Below are positions 24,722 to 33,509 of a stretch of 64,000 nt of DNA, one piece after another. The notes under the pieces are model-generated. The model did no database searches, was not told where the DNA came from, and was given only the letters and a program-made list of their open reading frames with translations. The position numbers and the translations under genes are program-made. Each line of letters begins with the position of its first letter. Within the stretch, counting starts at the first letter, position 1. The stretch covers positions 19,163 to 83,162 of the forward strand of contig NZ_MVHH01000016.1 of the NCBI RefSeq assembly GCF_002086515.1, written 5' to 3'. This DNA comes from Mycolicibacter arupensis. GTDB lineage: Bacteria > Actinomycetota > Actinomycetes > Mycobacteriales > Mycobacteriaceae.

Positions 24722-25640
24722 GGGGACTCTCCTTCAGGATTGCACGACGAAGTACGCTGCACTACAAGGAAAAACGCACGCAAAATCAGCGCGCTCTCTC
24801 GATGCAGACAGCGTTGACGCGGTGGGACGTGAACCGACTCAGTGGGTGACGGCAGTGCCGGGGCAGGATTGGAACGAAAGGGTCATCGGTCTCGGATAAG
24901 GACTATCGCTCGGACTCAATGTCGCTCCCACCTCCTCACGGCCAGGGCACACGGGGATGCCGTTGTGACTTACACAGCGGGACAAACCGAACCAGCGCAG
25001 CGTCGGCCGGACGGCACCCTCTCGACAGAGTTTTGGCACTGCACGCCGTATCCGGCACTAAGCCGAAAGCCACTTGGGCCCAACCCTTAATTCGGGAAGA
25101 GCTGTCCTGACCCGGGGCGTCTCTCGACGTTTGGGGTCAGTGGCCTGTATCCGTGCAGACGCCTCACCTAGCGAGGTGCGTCGCGGCCATGGTGGCATCA
25201 ACGTTGGGGCGAGTCAACTCGAATGGGCGGCTTCGAACCACGAGACGTGTTGCCCACTGGCGGCCGTGGATGTCCAACTGCCTTGTATACGAGCCATTTT
25301 CGCTAGCCCCAGAAATTTGCTCATCGCGATCTATGTGGTGTTGGTAAGAACGTCGATGTGACCCCCGAGTTGAATTAGGGCAAATACCAATACATTCCGA
25401 GGTGGCCCTGCCCGGCCGACAGCAAGTCGGGCTCGTAGAAGGGTGATTCGGTGAACCACACGGCTACCTTCGGTAGTGTCCGCGGCGTTTCTGAAGTCCC
25501 GTGGTCGCCTAAGCGCGGTCAGCCCCACGCCCTTGACCTATGTCGCTCGCATTTACTTGAATGGACCAGCAGTCACATCACCGGCTACCCGTGTCGGCAG
25601 TCCGCCGCGAACGGGCCACAGCGGGTGAGGAGGAAATTCT
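24722..25640. other. 919-base stretch without a supported gene
   Basis: Open frames here are short, lack ribosome sites and do not resemble known proteins. The first ~100 bases must hold the PE-PPE promoter (minus strand) and the last ~50 the thioesterase ribosome site. GC content drops locally near 25280-25400. The only structured element noticed is a compound hairpin at 25107-25140. Possibly a decayed gene or a non-coding RNA region. Confidence 0.5.
25107..25140. other. Compound hairpin in the empty region
   Basis: Outer arms CTGACCC (25107-25113) and GGGTCAG (25134-25140) enclose an inner stem CGTC-TCTC-GACG (25118-25129), separated by a 4x4 internal mismatch. It could be a terminator or part of an untranslated RNA, but no flanking transcript is evident. 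Confidence 0.3.
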
Positions 25641-26606
25641 GTGCAGACATCGGTGTCCGAGGTCTCCGCGCGCCCCGACTACCGCGGCCCCCTGCTGGGG
25701 TCGGGAAGTCGCCTTGAACGCGCCACGCTCGACGCGCTCGACAGGCTGGAGCAGGTCCTGGCCCTGCAGTCACTGGGCCACGACCGATTCCAGGCAGGCA
25801 ACGAGGCCGGCCGGTTCGGCCGGGTCTTCGGGGGCCAGCTCTTCGCTCAGGCGATGGCCGCGGCCGCGGCCACGGTCCCCGAGCTCACCGCCCATTCCAT
25901 CCACGCCTCGTTTCTGCGGCCCGGCGATCCCGCGTTACCGGTCGACATCACCGTCGAGCGCACCCGTGACGGCCGGACGATGTCGGCGCGTCAAGTCACC
26001 GTGCAGCAGGACGGCCGCACCCGGATGATCGCCACGGTGTCGTTCGACACCAGCTCCGCCACCGACGACGGTGCCCCCGAGCCGCTGCCGGGGCCCGCTC
26101 CCGAGGACCTTCCGTTGCTCCAGCACTGGGTGCAGAACGCCCCGCCGCACCTGGCGGGCCGGGGCACCGCCTGGATCGAACAGCCCCCGCCGCTGGAGAT
26201 GCGCACCGCCGAAGCGCCGGTCTTCCTCGGCGGCCGCCAGGCGCCGGGCCCGAGAACCCACTGGATGCGCCTGCCGCGCGCTGCCGCCGGTGACTCGCAG
26301 CTCAATGCGGTGCTGCTGGCCTATGCCAGCGATTACCTCCTGGTGGACACCGCGTTTCGTAGCCATCCGCAGCGTGTCGACCATGCCACCCACACCGGGC
26401 TCACCCTGGACCACACGGTCTGGGTGCACCGCCCGGTGCACTTCGACCGTTGGCACCGGTACACCCAGCAGACGGTCGCCACTGCCGGACACCGTGCCCT
26501 GGTGCGCGGCACCCTGGTCGATGCCACCGGACGGCATGTGGCCAGCACCGCGCAGGAGGTCCTGGTGCGCGCGGGCACTGCTCCGGCCCCCACCGAACGC
26601 AGCTGA
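25641..26606 (+). CDS. tesB: Acyl-CoA thioesterase II (TesB-type double hot-dog)
   Basis: 321 residues, GTG start behind GAGGAGGA (25627-25634). The two hot-dog repeats of TesB are visible: FGGQLFAQAMAAAAATV and the HSIHASFLRPGD strand in the first, then LAYASDYLLVDT with the catalytic Asp and LDHTVWVHRP in the second, ending with RGTLVDATGRHVAS. The enzyme hydrolyses medium- and long-chain acyl-CoA to free acid and CoA. It stands alone after an empty stretch, and the Tat DUF1906 gene follows after 42 bases on the same strand. A link to the lipid locus 4 kb away is possible but unsupported. Confidence 0.9.
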   Translation: MQTSVSEVSARPDYRGPLLGSGSRLERATLDALDRLEQVLALQSLGHDRFQAGNEAGRFGRVFGGQLFAQAMAAAAATVPELTAHSIHASFLRPGDPALPVDITVERTRDGRTMSARQVTVQQDGRTRMIATVSFDTSSATDDGAPEPLPGPAPEDLPLLQHWVQNAPPHLAGRGTAWIEQPPPLEMRTAEAPVFLGGRQAPGPRTHWMRLPRAAAGDSQLNAVLLAYASDYLLVDTAFRSHPQRVDHATHTGLTLDHTVWVHRPVHFDRWHRYTQQTVATAGHRALVRGTLVDATGRHVASTAQEVLVRAGTAPAPTERS

Positions 26607-26648
26607 TCGGAACGCTCTGGAAACCTGCGGCCGGTACCCTTCTCGGTT

Positions 26649-27449
26649 GTGACGCGTACCGCTTCGCGGCGCGACGTGCTCAGGTATGCCGCGTTGCTCG
26701 GCCCAGCACTGGCCCTGCCCGGCGCCTTCGGGGCGACGGTCGGCGTCGCGCGCGCCAGTGCCAGCGGACTGCAGGTCATCGACTTCGCCGACCGCCTCGT
26801 CCAGCCCGAACAGATCAAGGCCGCGGGATTCGATGGGGCGCTGGTCTACGTCTCCGAACTACGGCCGGGCGCCACCTTCGATTTCAAGCCGGTCACCCGC
26901 GACTACGCCGACGGGCTGCGGGCGGCGGGACTGCAGGTGGCCAGCTGCTACCAGTACGGCAAGCCGGGCTGGACGCACTCCCCGTCGGACTTCACCCGGG
27001 GCTACGACGGCGGCGTGGCGGACGCCCGCACGGCTGCGCGTCTCCACTCCGACGCCGGGGGCCCACCCACCGCGCCGATCTTCTTCAGTGTGGACGAGGA
27101 CATCGACGCGGCGACGTGGAAAAAGCTTGCTGTCCAATGGTTTCGCGGGATCAACTCGGTGCTCGGTGTCGAGCGCACGGGAATCTACGGCGGTGCCCGG
27201 CAGTGCACCTGGGCCATCGCCGACGAGGTGATCGGAAAATCGACCAGCGCCGGCTACCGGTGGGCGTGGCAGACCCGCGCCTGGTCACACGGGGAACGTG
27301 AACCCGCAGCCGTACTCTTCCAGCGCGAGATCGTCACCGCGACCGAGCCGGGCTACGTCATCGACGGCGTGCATGTGGACGTCAACGACGTCTTCGCTGC
27401 GGACTTCGGCCAGTGGGACCTCACCCGAGAACAGGGGGGACAGTCATGA
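26649..27449 (+). CDS. Second Tat-exported DUF1906 protein
   Basis: 266 residues, GTG start. A twin-arginine signal (SRRDVLRYAALLGPALALPG, about 6-25) is followed by an AHA-like processing region. The mature part is clearly paralogous to the protein at 21397-22191: YVSELRPGATFDFKPVTRDYADGL, YQYGKPGW, FFSVDEDID, WFRGINSVLGV, GIYGG and VDVNDVFAADFGQWDL. It has the same glycoside-hydrolase-like barrel and probable cell-wall role as Rv2525c. Its stop overlaps the start of the next gene (ATGA), so the exported protein and a polytopic membrane protein are translationally coupled. Confidence 0.88.
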   Translation: MTRTASRRDVLRYAALLGPALALPGAFGATVGVARASASGLQVIDFADRLVQPEQIKAAGFDGALVYVSELRPGATFDFKPVTRDYADGLRAAGLQVASCYQYGKPGWTHSPSDFTRGYDGGVADARTAARLHSDAGGPPTAPIFFSVDEDIDAATWKKLAVQWFRGINSVLGVERTGIYGGARQCTWAIADEVIGKSTSAGYRWAWQTRAWSHGEREPAAVLFQREIVTATEPGYVIDGVHVDVNDVFAADFGQWDLTREQGGQS

Positions 27450-28174
27450 TCGACAGATCTTGGGACGCAGCACGGGTGGCGCGCTGGTCCGGAATCCTCG
27501 GTGTCGTTTTACCGGCACTTACCCTGCTGGTGTATCCGATCTGGACATTCCCGGAGACCCGGACGCAATCGGTCGATGTGGCGCGGTGGGCCTTGGCGCA
27601 CCACGACCGGCTGGTGCTGACCATGACGCTCAACACCATCGGCGTCACGCTGTGGCTTGTTTTCGGCGCCGCGGTCTGGGCCTACCTGCGCGACCGGGTT
27701 CCGGTGAAGTCGATACTGCCGACCTGTTTCGCCGGTGGCTACATCGTGAGCGTGACCTTGCTGCTGAGCGGGTTCACCGCCTTCGATCTGTTGTTGTACC
27801 GGCGCCGCAGCGCGGATGCGGCTTCCCTGCTCTACGACCTGACGTTCGGCCTGCTGGCCATGTCGGGCATGCCTATCGTGGTCGCCCTGGTGGCGTTTGC
27901 AATCGCGGTCTATGTGCGCGGCGTGCTGCCGGCCTACACCGGGCACCTTGCGGTCGTGGCCGCGGTGGCCCATCCGGTGCTCATCCTCAGTTTCATCTTC
28001 CGGGCCGGTCCGCTGTCGCTGGAAGGCCCCACGATCACCGCGATGCCGGCGTTCCTGTTCGCCTGGATCCTGGGGACGGCATTGGCCATGCCCCACCCGG
28101 GGCGCGGCTCGAACACCGGCCCCCTGTCAGGCCAGCGCCGCGGTGACACGCGGGTCGACTCGCCAGGGCGCTAA
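27446..28174 (+). CDS. Six-helix integral membrane protein of unknown function
   Basis: 242 residues from ATG 27446, which overlaps the preceding DUF1906 stop by four bases. About six hydrophobic segments are evident (residues ~15-33, 55-78, 90-110, 125-150, 160-182 and 195-215), separated by short polar loops; the C-terminal ~25 residues are Arg/Ser-rich and overlap the convergent TetR gene by 48 bases. It loosely resembles small polytopic DUF998/DUF4386-like proteins, but I do not recognise the family with confidence. Coupling to the exported DUF1906 protein suggests an envelope role. Confidence 0.7.
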   Translation: MIDRSWDAARVARWSGILGVVLPALTLLVYPIWTFPETRTQSVDVARWALAHHDRLVLTMTLNTIGVTLWLVFGAAVWAYLRDRVPVKSILPTCFAGGYIVSVTLLLSGFTAFDLLLYRRRSADAASLLYDLTFGLLAMSGMPIVVALVAFAIAVYVRGVLPAYTGHLAVVAAVAHPVLILSFIFRAGPLSLEGPTITAMPAFLFAWILGTALAMPHPGRGSNTGPLSGQRRGDTRVDSPGR

Positions 28175-28741
28175 CAGCAGTTCGCAGGCCCGCCGCATAT
28201 CGCCTTCGGCCTGATCCGGGGCCGTCGCACCCATCACCGCCCACGACAGGATCCCGTACGCGCACTGCTCCACCAGCAACGCCAGCTGACGATCCGCCGG
28301 CGTGGGTTGCGCGATCCCGGCAACGGACAAGATGCCGTCGCGCAGGCCGAAGTCTTCGGCGGCGCTGGACTCGGACCTGCGGGCATTGACCGAGGCGATC
28401 ATGGCGCGGGCCAGACGTGGCCGCGCGAGCATCGATCGGCAGATGCCCATCATCAGATCGGTGACATCTTCTGCCGGACATCCCGTCGGCGGGTGCCCAG
28501 GACCGGCATTGCGGGCGTAGTGCAACAACAGTGCGCTGAACAGGTGATGCTTGGTGGGGTAGTAGCGATACACGGTCGCGATCGACACCGCGGACTGATC
28601 GGCCACGTCCTGCATCCGGACCGCCTCCAGCCCGTCCCTCGCACCGAGGCGGGCTGCGGTGGCAAGGATTCGGTCGCAGCGTTGACGCTGCGCGGCGGTG
28701 CTGGGGATGGCGGCCTGACGCTCAACCGGCGGGCGGGGCAT
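28127..28741 (-). CDS. TetR-family regulator, KstR-like
   Basis: 204 residues. N-terminal helix-turn-helix domain about 15-70: AAQRQRCDRILATAARLGARDGLEAVRMQDVADQSAVSIATVYRYYPTKHHLF. The MQDVAD...ATVYRYYPTKHHL segment strongly recalls KstR, the cholesterol-catabolism repressor, but this cannot decide orthology. Its start overlaps the SDR stop by 20 bases, so the two form an operon. It probably binds the near-palindrome at 29575-29594 between that operon and the divergent monooxygenase operon, and would then control both, including perhaps the downstream FadE genes. Confidence 0.85.
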   Translation of the reverse strand: MPRPPVERQAAIPSTAAQRQRCDRILATAARLGARDGLEAVRMQDVADQSAVSIATVYRYYPTKHHLFSALLLHYARNAGPGHPPTGCPAEDVTDLMMGICRSMLARPRLARAMIASVNARRSESSAAEDFGLRDGILSVAGIAQPTPADRQLALLVEQCAYGILSWAVMGATAPDQAEGDMRRACELLLAPWRVDPRVTAALA

Positions 28742-29561
28742 CGGACTCGTGGGGGGTCGAATTGAGCAGCAGTTGCATCGTCCGATGCGCGGCGAGAACC
28801 GCCGCGGACCGATCCGAGGTAGCCCGGAGCGCGGGGTTGCCGGCGTGCGCCGTGATCACGTGCACCGGCCCGTGGGGCAGCGCCTCGAGTCCCTCGCGGG
28901 CGACGTCGGCTGGATCGGACACCCGCATCCCAGGGATGTCGAAATTGAGCCCGGCCCGCCGCATGGCAGGCGTTCTGGTCACCCCGAGAACCAGCTCCAG
29001 GACATGGACGTTGGCGGCACGCAGTTCCAGCCACAGGCCCTCGGCGTAGATCCGGGAGAACGCCTTGGCGCCGCCGTAGACGCTCTGGCGTGCCGACCCG
29101 AGATACCCGGCCAGCGACCCGACCAGCAGCAGGCCGCCCCGGCGGCGCAGGCGCATAGGCGAGCCGAAGTGATGGACCAGCCCCAGCGGAGTCCGCACAT
29201 TCAGATCCAGCACGCGCTCGAACGCCGCCAGATCGCCGTCGAGGAACTCGGCGCTGTGCGTGTTGGCGCCGGCGTTGTAAATCAGCAGCCCGACTTCACG
29301 TTCCGACGTCGCCGCAGCGACGTGCGCTGCGGCGTCTGGCCGGGCCAGGTCCATGGCGAGTTCTTGGACTTGTACCCCCAGTGCGCGGCAACGATCGGCG
29401 GTGTGGCGCAGCGGAGCCGGTGCACGCGCGATCAAGACCAGGTTTACGCCCGCAGTTGCCAAGAGCTGCGCGAACTCGGCTCCCACACCTTCGGAGCCAC
29501 CCGCCACCACGGCCCACGGACCGTACTGTGATGCCCACCCGGATTGATCACCGCTAGACAA
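28722..29561 (-). CDS. Short-chain dehydrogenase/reductase
   Basis: 279 residues. Classical SDR Rossmann features: VVAGGSEGVGAEFA (a GGSxGxG variant of the cofactor loop), YNAG, the catalytic Ser in LVGSLAGYLGS and the YGGAK (YxxxK) active site. The IARAPAPL segment after beta-2 suggests NADP(H) preference. The start is TTG 29561, with GGGAGG five bases upstream and no ATG or GTG nearby. It leads a two-gene operon with the overlapping TetR gene. The alcohol or ketone substrate is unknown; the neighbours point to catabolism of a lipid or steroid-like compound. Confidence 0.88.
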   Translation of the reverse strand: MSSGDQSGWASQYGPWAVVAGGSEGVGAEFAQLLATAGVNLVLIARAPAPLRHTADRCRALGVQVQELAMDLARPDAAAHVAAATSEREVGLLIYNAGANTHSAEFLDGDLAAFERVLDLNVRTPLGLVHHFGSPMRLRRRGGLLLVGSLAGYLGSARQSVYGGAKAFSRIYAEGLWLELRAANVHVLELVLGVTRTPAMRRAGLNFDIPGMRVSDPADVAREGLEALPHGPVHVITAHAGNPALRATSDRSAAVLAAHRTMQLLLNSTPHESDAPPAG

Positions 29562-29574
29562 CCCAGCCTCCCAT

Positions 29575-29594
29575 AACTAAAATGAATTCTAGTT
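29575..29594. promoter_or_regulatory. Near-palindrome between the SDR-TetR and monooxygenase operons
   Basis: AACTAAAATGAATTCTAGTT pairs at 8 of 10 symmetric positions (AACTA...TAGTT arms). It lies 14 bases upstream of the SDR start and about 90 bases upstream of the divergent monooxygenase, in an AT-rich patch. Position and form suit a TetR operator for the KstR-like regulator encoded in the operon. Confidence 0.45.
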
Positions 29595-29683
29595 TCGCCC
29601 CTGGCGAGGTTACCCCACTCTCGCGACGCAGCGGAAGGCCCAGAGTCATTGCGGTACAACGGTCGCTCCGAATGGGCCCGCTG

Positions 29684-30550
29684 ATGCGACTTGGCCTGGC
29701 CACGCCCATGGTGATCCAGATTCCCGGGGTTGCGTCCAGCTGGGAAGCCGACGCCGCGGTCAGCGACCTCGTCCAGATCGCCGCACTCGCCGACCAACTG
29801 GGATTCGCCCACCTCACCTGCTCTGAGCACGTCGCCGTTCCCGCCGACGCCGCCGGCGGCCGCGGGGCCACCTACTGGGATCCTCTGGCCACGTTGGCTT
29901 TTCTGGCCGGCCACACCAGTCAGATCCGGCTGGTCACCTCCGTTGTGGTGCTGGGCTATCACCATCCGCTGGAGATCGCCAAGCGTTATGGGACCCTCGA
30001 CCGCCTCAGTGCAGGACGGCTGACCCTGGGCGTCGGAGTCGGCTCGCTGCGTGAGGAGTTCGATCTGCTCGGCTGTGCCTGGGACGACCGTGGCGCGCGC
30101 GCCGACGACTCACTGGCCGCATTGCGCGCGGCGTTGTCGCAGACCCGCCCCGCCTATCACGGCACCTACTACAGCTTCGAGGGCATGCTCGTGGAGCCCT
30201 GCGCCGTCCAAGCGCGGGTGCCGATCTGGGTGGGTGGGCACACCCGCCGCTCACTACGGCGCGCGGTGCAGCTGGGCGACGGTTGGACACCGTTCGGCCT
30301 CAGCGCCGCCACATTGACCGAATATCTTGGCGGGGTGGACCTGCCGGAGGGTTTCACGGTGGCCTTGTCCACGCCGCCCCTGGACCCGATCGGCGCCCCA
30401 CAGCAGACCCTGGATCGCATCGGCAGGCTGGTTGATCTCGGTGCCACCGACGTCAACGCCGCCCTCGCGGCACATTCCGCGGCCCACTATCTGGACCAGC
30501 TCCGCGCACTGGCAGACCTGGCAGAGCTGCATTGTCGGGAGGGCCGATGA
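29684..30550 (+). CDS. LLM-class F420-dependent oxidoreductase (luciferase-like)
   Basis: 288 residues from ATG 29684 (the frame is open to 29582). Bacterial-luciferase-like TIM barrel: LGLATPMV at strand 1, AALADQLGFAHLTCSEHV, YWDPLATLAFLAGHTSQIRLVTSVVVLGYHHP and GRLTLGVGVGSLREEFDLLG, the block typical of actinobacterial TIGR03619-type F420 enzymes, then VPIWVGGHT and LGDGWTPFG. These enzymes use reduced F420 or FMN to reduce or hydroxylate substrates. The ribosome site is weak. It overlaps the following SnoaL-like gene (ATGA) and is head-to-head with the SDR-TetR operon. Confidence 0.85.
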   Translation: MRLGLATPMVIQIPGVASSWEADAAVSDLVQIAALADQLGFAHLTCSEHVAVPADAAGGRGATYWDPLATLAFLAGHTSQIRLVTSVVVLGYHHPLEIAKRYGTLDRLSAGRLTLGVGVGSLREEFDLLGCAWDDRGARADDSLAALRAALSQTRPAYHGTYYSFEGMLVEPCAVQARVPIWVGGHTRRSLRRAVQLGDGWTPFGLSAATLTEYLGGVDLPEGFTVALSTPPLDPIGAPQQTLDRIGRLVDLGATDVNAALAAHSAAHYLDQLRALADLAELHCREGR

Positions 30551-31062
30551 TCGAGCACCGGCTGGCTGATCTGCAGCGGAGGCTAGAGCAGATCGAGGAC
30601 GAGCGCGCGATCGAACGGCTGATCGCCTCCTACGGTCCTCTGGTCGATGCCGGTGACGCCGACTCCGCGGCCGCGCTGTGGCGCCAGGACGGCGTGTACG
30701 ACGTCGAGAACTGGCTGATGAACGGGCGCGAGGAGATCGCGGCGATGGTCCGTTCAGCCGGACACCAAGGCCTGATCACCCATGGGTGCGCCCATGTCCT
30801 GGGCCCAGCGGTGGTCACCATCGACGGTGACGAGGCGGTCGCGGTCTGCGAGTCCACGCTGCTGGTCAAACAGGACAGCGGGTTTCGCATCGCACGCGGC
30901 GCGGCGAACTACTTTCACCTTGCGCGAGTGCCCGGCGCGCCCCGGCAGTGGCAGATCCGTCGGCGCGTCACTCGGGTACTCGACGGCGCCGCAGAGAGCC
31001 GGACCCTGCTGTTTGACGGCATCGCGGGACGCATCCGTGCGGACGGTCCATCCAGCGGCTGA
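30547..31062 (+). CDS. SnoaL/NTF2-like protein
   Basis: 171 residues from ATG 30547, overlapping the oxidoreductase stop by four bases. An N-terminal helix (LADLQRRLEQIEDERAIERLIASYGPLVDAGD) leads into the cone-shaped alpha+beta barrel of the SnoaL/scytalone-dehydratase superfamily: ALWRQDGVYDVENW, GREEIAAMV and ITHGCAHVLGPAVVTIDGDEAVAV. Family members act as hydratases, isomerases or ligand binders in steroid and aromatic degradation. The His in THGCAH is in the usual pocket position. Coupling to an F420-type enzyme suggests a shared pathway; the substrate is unknown. Confidence 0.82.
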   Translation: MIEHRLADLQRRLEQIEDERAIERLIASYGPLVDAGDADSAAALWRQDGVYDVENWLMNGREEIAAMVRSAGHQGLITHGCAHVLGPAVVTIDGDEAVAVCESTLLVKQDSGFRIARGAANYFHLARVPGAPRQWQIRRRVTRVLDGAAESRTLLFDGIAGRIRADGPSSG

Positions 31063-31143
31063 GACGGCCCGCCTCGGTCCGGGCCGAGGCGACGGCTAGA
31101 CTCCCGCGGACAACGCCTAACGCCGGCACGGCAGGGGAGATTA

Positions 31144-32376
31144 ATGGATCTGCGGTGGTCGGAGGAAGACCGGGCATTTCAAGCCGAGGTTCGGGAGGTT
31201 CTCGATCAGAAACTGACCCCGGAACTGCGCCGCGCGGGAAGGCTCATGACCAGCGTCTACGCCGATCATGAGGCCAGCATGGCGTGGCAGGCCATCCTGC
31301 ATGAGCGGGGCTGGGCGGCGCCGGCGTGGCCGGTCGAGCACGGCGGGTGCGACTGGACCCTGACCCAGCACTACATCTTCAGTCGCGAATCGACCCTTGC
31401 CGGCGCCCCGGCCCTGTCGCCGATGGGTATCAGGATGGTGGCTCACGCGATCGTCCGATACGGGACGGACGCGCAGAAGCAGTACTTCCTGCCCCGGATC
31501 CTCACCGGCGAGGTGTTCTTCTGCCAGGGCTACTCCGAGCCGGAGGCCGGCTCAGACCTGGCAGCCTTGACGATGGCTGCCAAAGACGACGGCGACGACC
31601 TGGTCTGCACCGGCAGCAAGATCTGGACCACACATGCCGGTGAGGCGAACTGGATGTTCGCGCTGGTGCGCACATCGCGCGGCGGCAAGAAACAGCAGGG
31701 CATCACCTTCGTCCTGATCGATATGACATCGCCCGGCATCGAGATCCGCCCGCTGGTGATGACCTCCGGTGAAGAGATCCAGAACCAGGTGTTCTTCGAC
31801 GAGGTCCGGGTTCCCAAATCCAACGTGATCGGGGAGATCGACGCCGGCTGGACCGTGGCGAAATACCTCCTGGAATTCGAGCGAGGCGGTGGCGCGGTGG
31901 CGCCCGGCCTACAGGTGATGGCCGAAGAGGTCGCCACCGTGGCCAAGGGGCAGCCCGGGCCCAGCGGTGGCAGCCTGGCCGACGACGACGCCTTCGTGCG
32001 CAAGCTGGCCGACGCGCGCATCCGCGCCGAAGTGCTGGAGATCCTCGAATACCAGGTGCTCACCGCGGTGGCCGAGGGCCGCAACCCGGGGGCGTCCTCG
32101 TCGATGCTCAAGATCTTGGGCACCGAACTCAGCCAGGAACTGACCGCATTGGCGCTGGAGGCGGCCGGACCGCGTGGGCGGATTTATCAGCCGCACGTCA
32201 CCGCGCCCGGCGGACCGATCGCCGACTACCAGCCCCCCGCCGACGGGTACTCGTCCGGCGAACCCTGGCAGGCGGTGGCTCCGCTGCGTTACTTCAACGA
32301 CCGCGCCGGTTCGATCTACGCCGGCAGCAACGAAATTCAGCGCAACATTCTGGCCAAGGCGGCATTGGGGCTCTAA
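31144..32376 (+). CDS. Acyl-CoA dehydrogenase (FadE), alpha-type subunit
   Basis: 410 residues, ATG with AGGGGAG just upstream. Acyl-CoA dehydrogenase fold: N-terminal helical domain with WSEEDRAFQAEVREVL, FCQGYSEPEAGSDLAAL (flavin/substrate segment), KIWTTHAGEANWMFALVRT, and the C-terminal YAGSNEIQRNILAKAALGL. The pairing with a second FadE whose start overlaps its stop by one base (TAATG) is the hallmark of mycobacterial heterotetrameric enzymes such as FadE26-27 and FadE28-29, which dehydrogenate steroid side-chain CoA esters. This one retains the typical active-site region. The substrate could be a steroid or another branched acyl-CoA. Confidence 0.9.
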   Translation: MDLRWSEEDRAFQAEVREVLDQKLTPELRRAGRLMTSVYADHEASMAWQAILHERGWAAPAWPVEHGGCDWTLTQHYIFSRESTLAGAPALSPMGIRMVAHAIVRYGTDAQKQYFLPRILTGEVFFCQGYSEPEAGSDLAALTMAAKDDGDDLVCTGSKIWTTHAGEANWMFALVRTSRGGKKQQGITFVLIDMTSPGIEIRPLVMTSGEEIQNQVFFDEVRVPKSNVIGEIDAGWTVAKYLLEFERGGGAVAPGLQVMAEEVATVAKGQPGPSGGSLADDDAFVRKLADARIRAEVLEILEYQVLTAVAEGRNPGASSSMLKILGTELSQELTALALEAAGPRGRIYQPHVTAPGGPIADYQPPADGYSSGEPWQAVAPLRYFNDRAGSIYAGSNEIQRNILAKAALGL

Positions 32377-33500
32377 TGGACTTCAACCTGAACAACGAGC
32401 AGCAGATGCTGCGTGACGGCATCACCAAATTCCTTGCCGCGCGCTACGAACTGGAGACAAGCCGTGCCGCCGCCAAGACCGGCGCCGGCTGGCAGCCCGA
32501 CATCTGGAACGCCTTCGCCGGTGAACTGGGCATTCTGGGCGCGACCTTCCCCGAAGAGTTCGACGGAATCGGCGGCGGCGCAGTAGAACTCATGGTTATC
32601 GCCGAGGCGCTGGGCCACGCGCTGGTGATCGAACCCTACGTCGATGCCGTCGTCGTCGCCGGCGGACTGCTGCAGCGTTCGGGCAGTCCGGTGGCCGCTG
32701 ACGTGCTCAGGGACCTGGTGGCCGGGACTGCGGTCACGGCGTTGGCTGCCGCCGAACCGGATTCGGCCGACCGTTGGCAGGACGTGGCCACGCTCGCGCG
32801 CCCCGACGGTGACGGCTGGGTGCTCAACGGCGCGAAGATCATGGTGCTGGCGGGACCCCTGGCCACGCATCTGCTGGTCACCGCGCGTATCGACGGCGAC
32901 GACGGAATTTCGTTGTTCCTCACCGAGGCCGATGCCGCGGGCATCGAGCTGCACCCCTACCGCACCATCGATGACCGCAGTGCGGCAGACATCGTGTTCA
33001 CCGACCTGCGGCTGCCCGCCGAGGCATTGCTGGGTGAGCGGGGCCAGGCATGGCCTTCGTTGGCGCAGGCCCGCGACGAGGGCGCCGCGGCGATCTGCGC
33101 CGAAGCCGTCGGCTGTATGCGCAAGGTGTTGGCCGACACCGTCGAATACTGCAAGCAGCGCCAGCAGTTCGGACAGCCGATCGGCAGCTTCCAAGTTTTG
33201 CAGCACCGAATGGTGGACATGCTCATGGAGGTCGAGCAGTCTGCCGCCGCGGTCTACTTGGCGATCCTCAACCTCGAAGCCGACGAGCAGACCCGCGCGC
33301 GTGCGGTGTCGGCGGGCAAGGCCACCATCGGCCGCGCGGCCCGCTTCGTGGGGCAGGAAGCGGTCCAGCTGCACGGTGGCATGGGCATGACCGAAGAGTT
33401 GGCGATCGGCCATTACTTCAAGCGGCTCACCGCGATCCAGTACGAGTTCGGAACCACCGACCATCACCTGGCTCGCTACGCGGAGCTGACCAAGGCGTAG
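32376..33500 (+). CDS. Acyl-CoA dehydrogenase (FadE), beta-type subunit
   Basis: 374 residues; ATG 32376 uses the last base of the previous stop codon. It begins MDFNLNNEQQMLRDGITKFL. The core has LGATFPEEFDGIGGG, KIMVLAGPLATHLLVTAR, LDLRLPAEALLGERG-like strands, YCKQRQQFGQPIGSFQVLQHRMVDM and AVQLHGGMGMTEELAIGHYFKRL, the usual C-terminal ACAD segments. It is shorter and more divergent than its partner, as in FadE27/FadE29-type subunits. It should form an alpha2beta2 enzyme with the upstream product. It closes a plus-strand run that starts with the F420-type oxidoreductase and converges on the DUF732 gene. Confidence 0.9.
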   Translation: MDFNLNNEQQMLRDGITKFLAARYELETSRAAAKTGAGWQPDIWNAFAGELGILGATFPEEFDGIGGGAVELMVIAEALGHALVIEPYVDAVVVAGGLLQRSGSPVAADVLRDLVAGTAVTALAAAEPDSADRWQDVATLARPDGDGWVLNGAKIMVLAGPLATHLLVTARIDGDDGISLFLTEADAAGIELHPYRTIDDRSAADIVFTDLRLPAEALLGERGQAWPSLAQARDEGAAAICAEAVGCMRKVLADTVEYCKQRQQFGQPIGSFQVLQHRMVDMLMEVEQSAAAVYLAILNLEADEQTRARAVSAGKATIGRAARFVGQEAVQLHGGMGMTEELAIGHYFKRLTAIQYEFGTTDHHLARYAELTKA

Positions 33501-33509
33501 CCGGGCCGC

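Noticed and set aside
24842..25090. Short plus-strand frame in the empty region
   Set aside because: There is no ribosome site, composition is random-like and no recognisable motif is present.
29575..29594. Near-palindrome as a canonical KstR box
   Set aside because: The arms AACTA...TAGTT do not match the KstR TnnAAC-N2-GTTnnA pattern, so only a generic TetR site is claimed.
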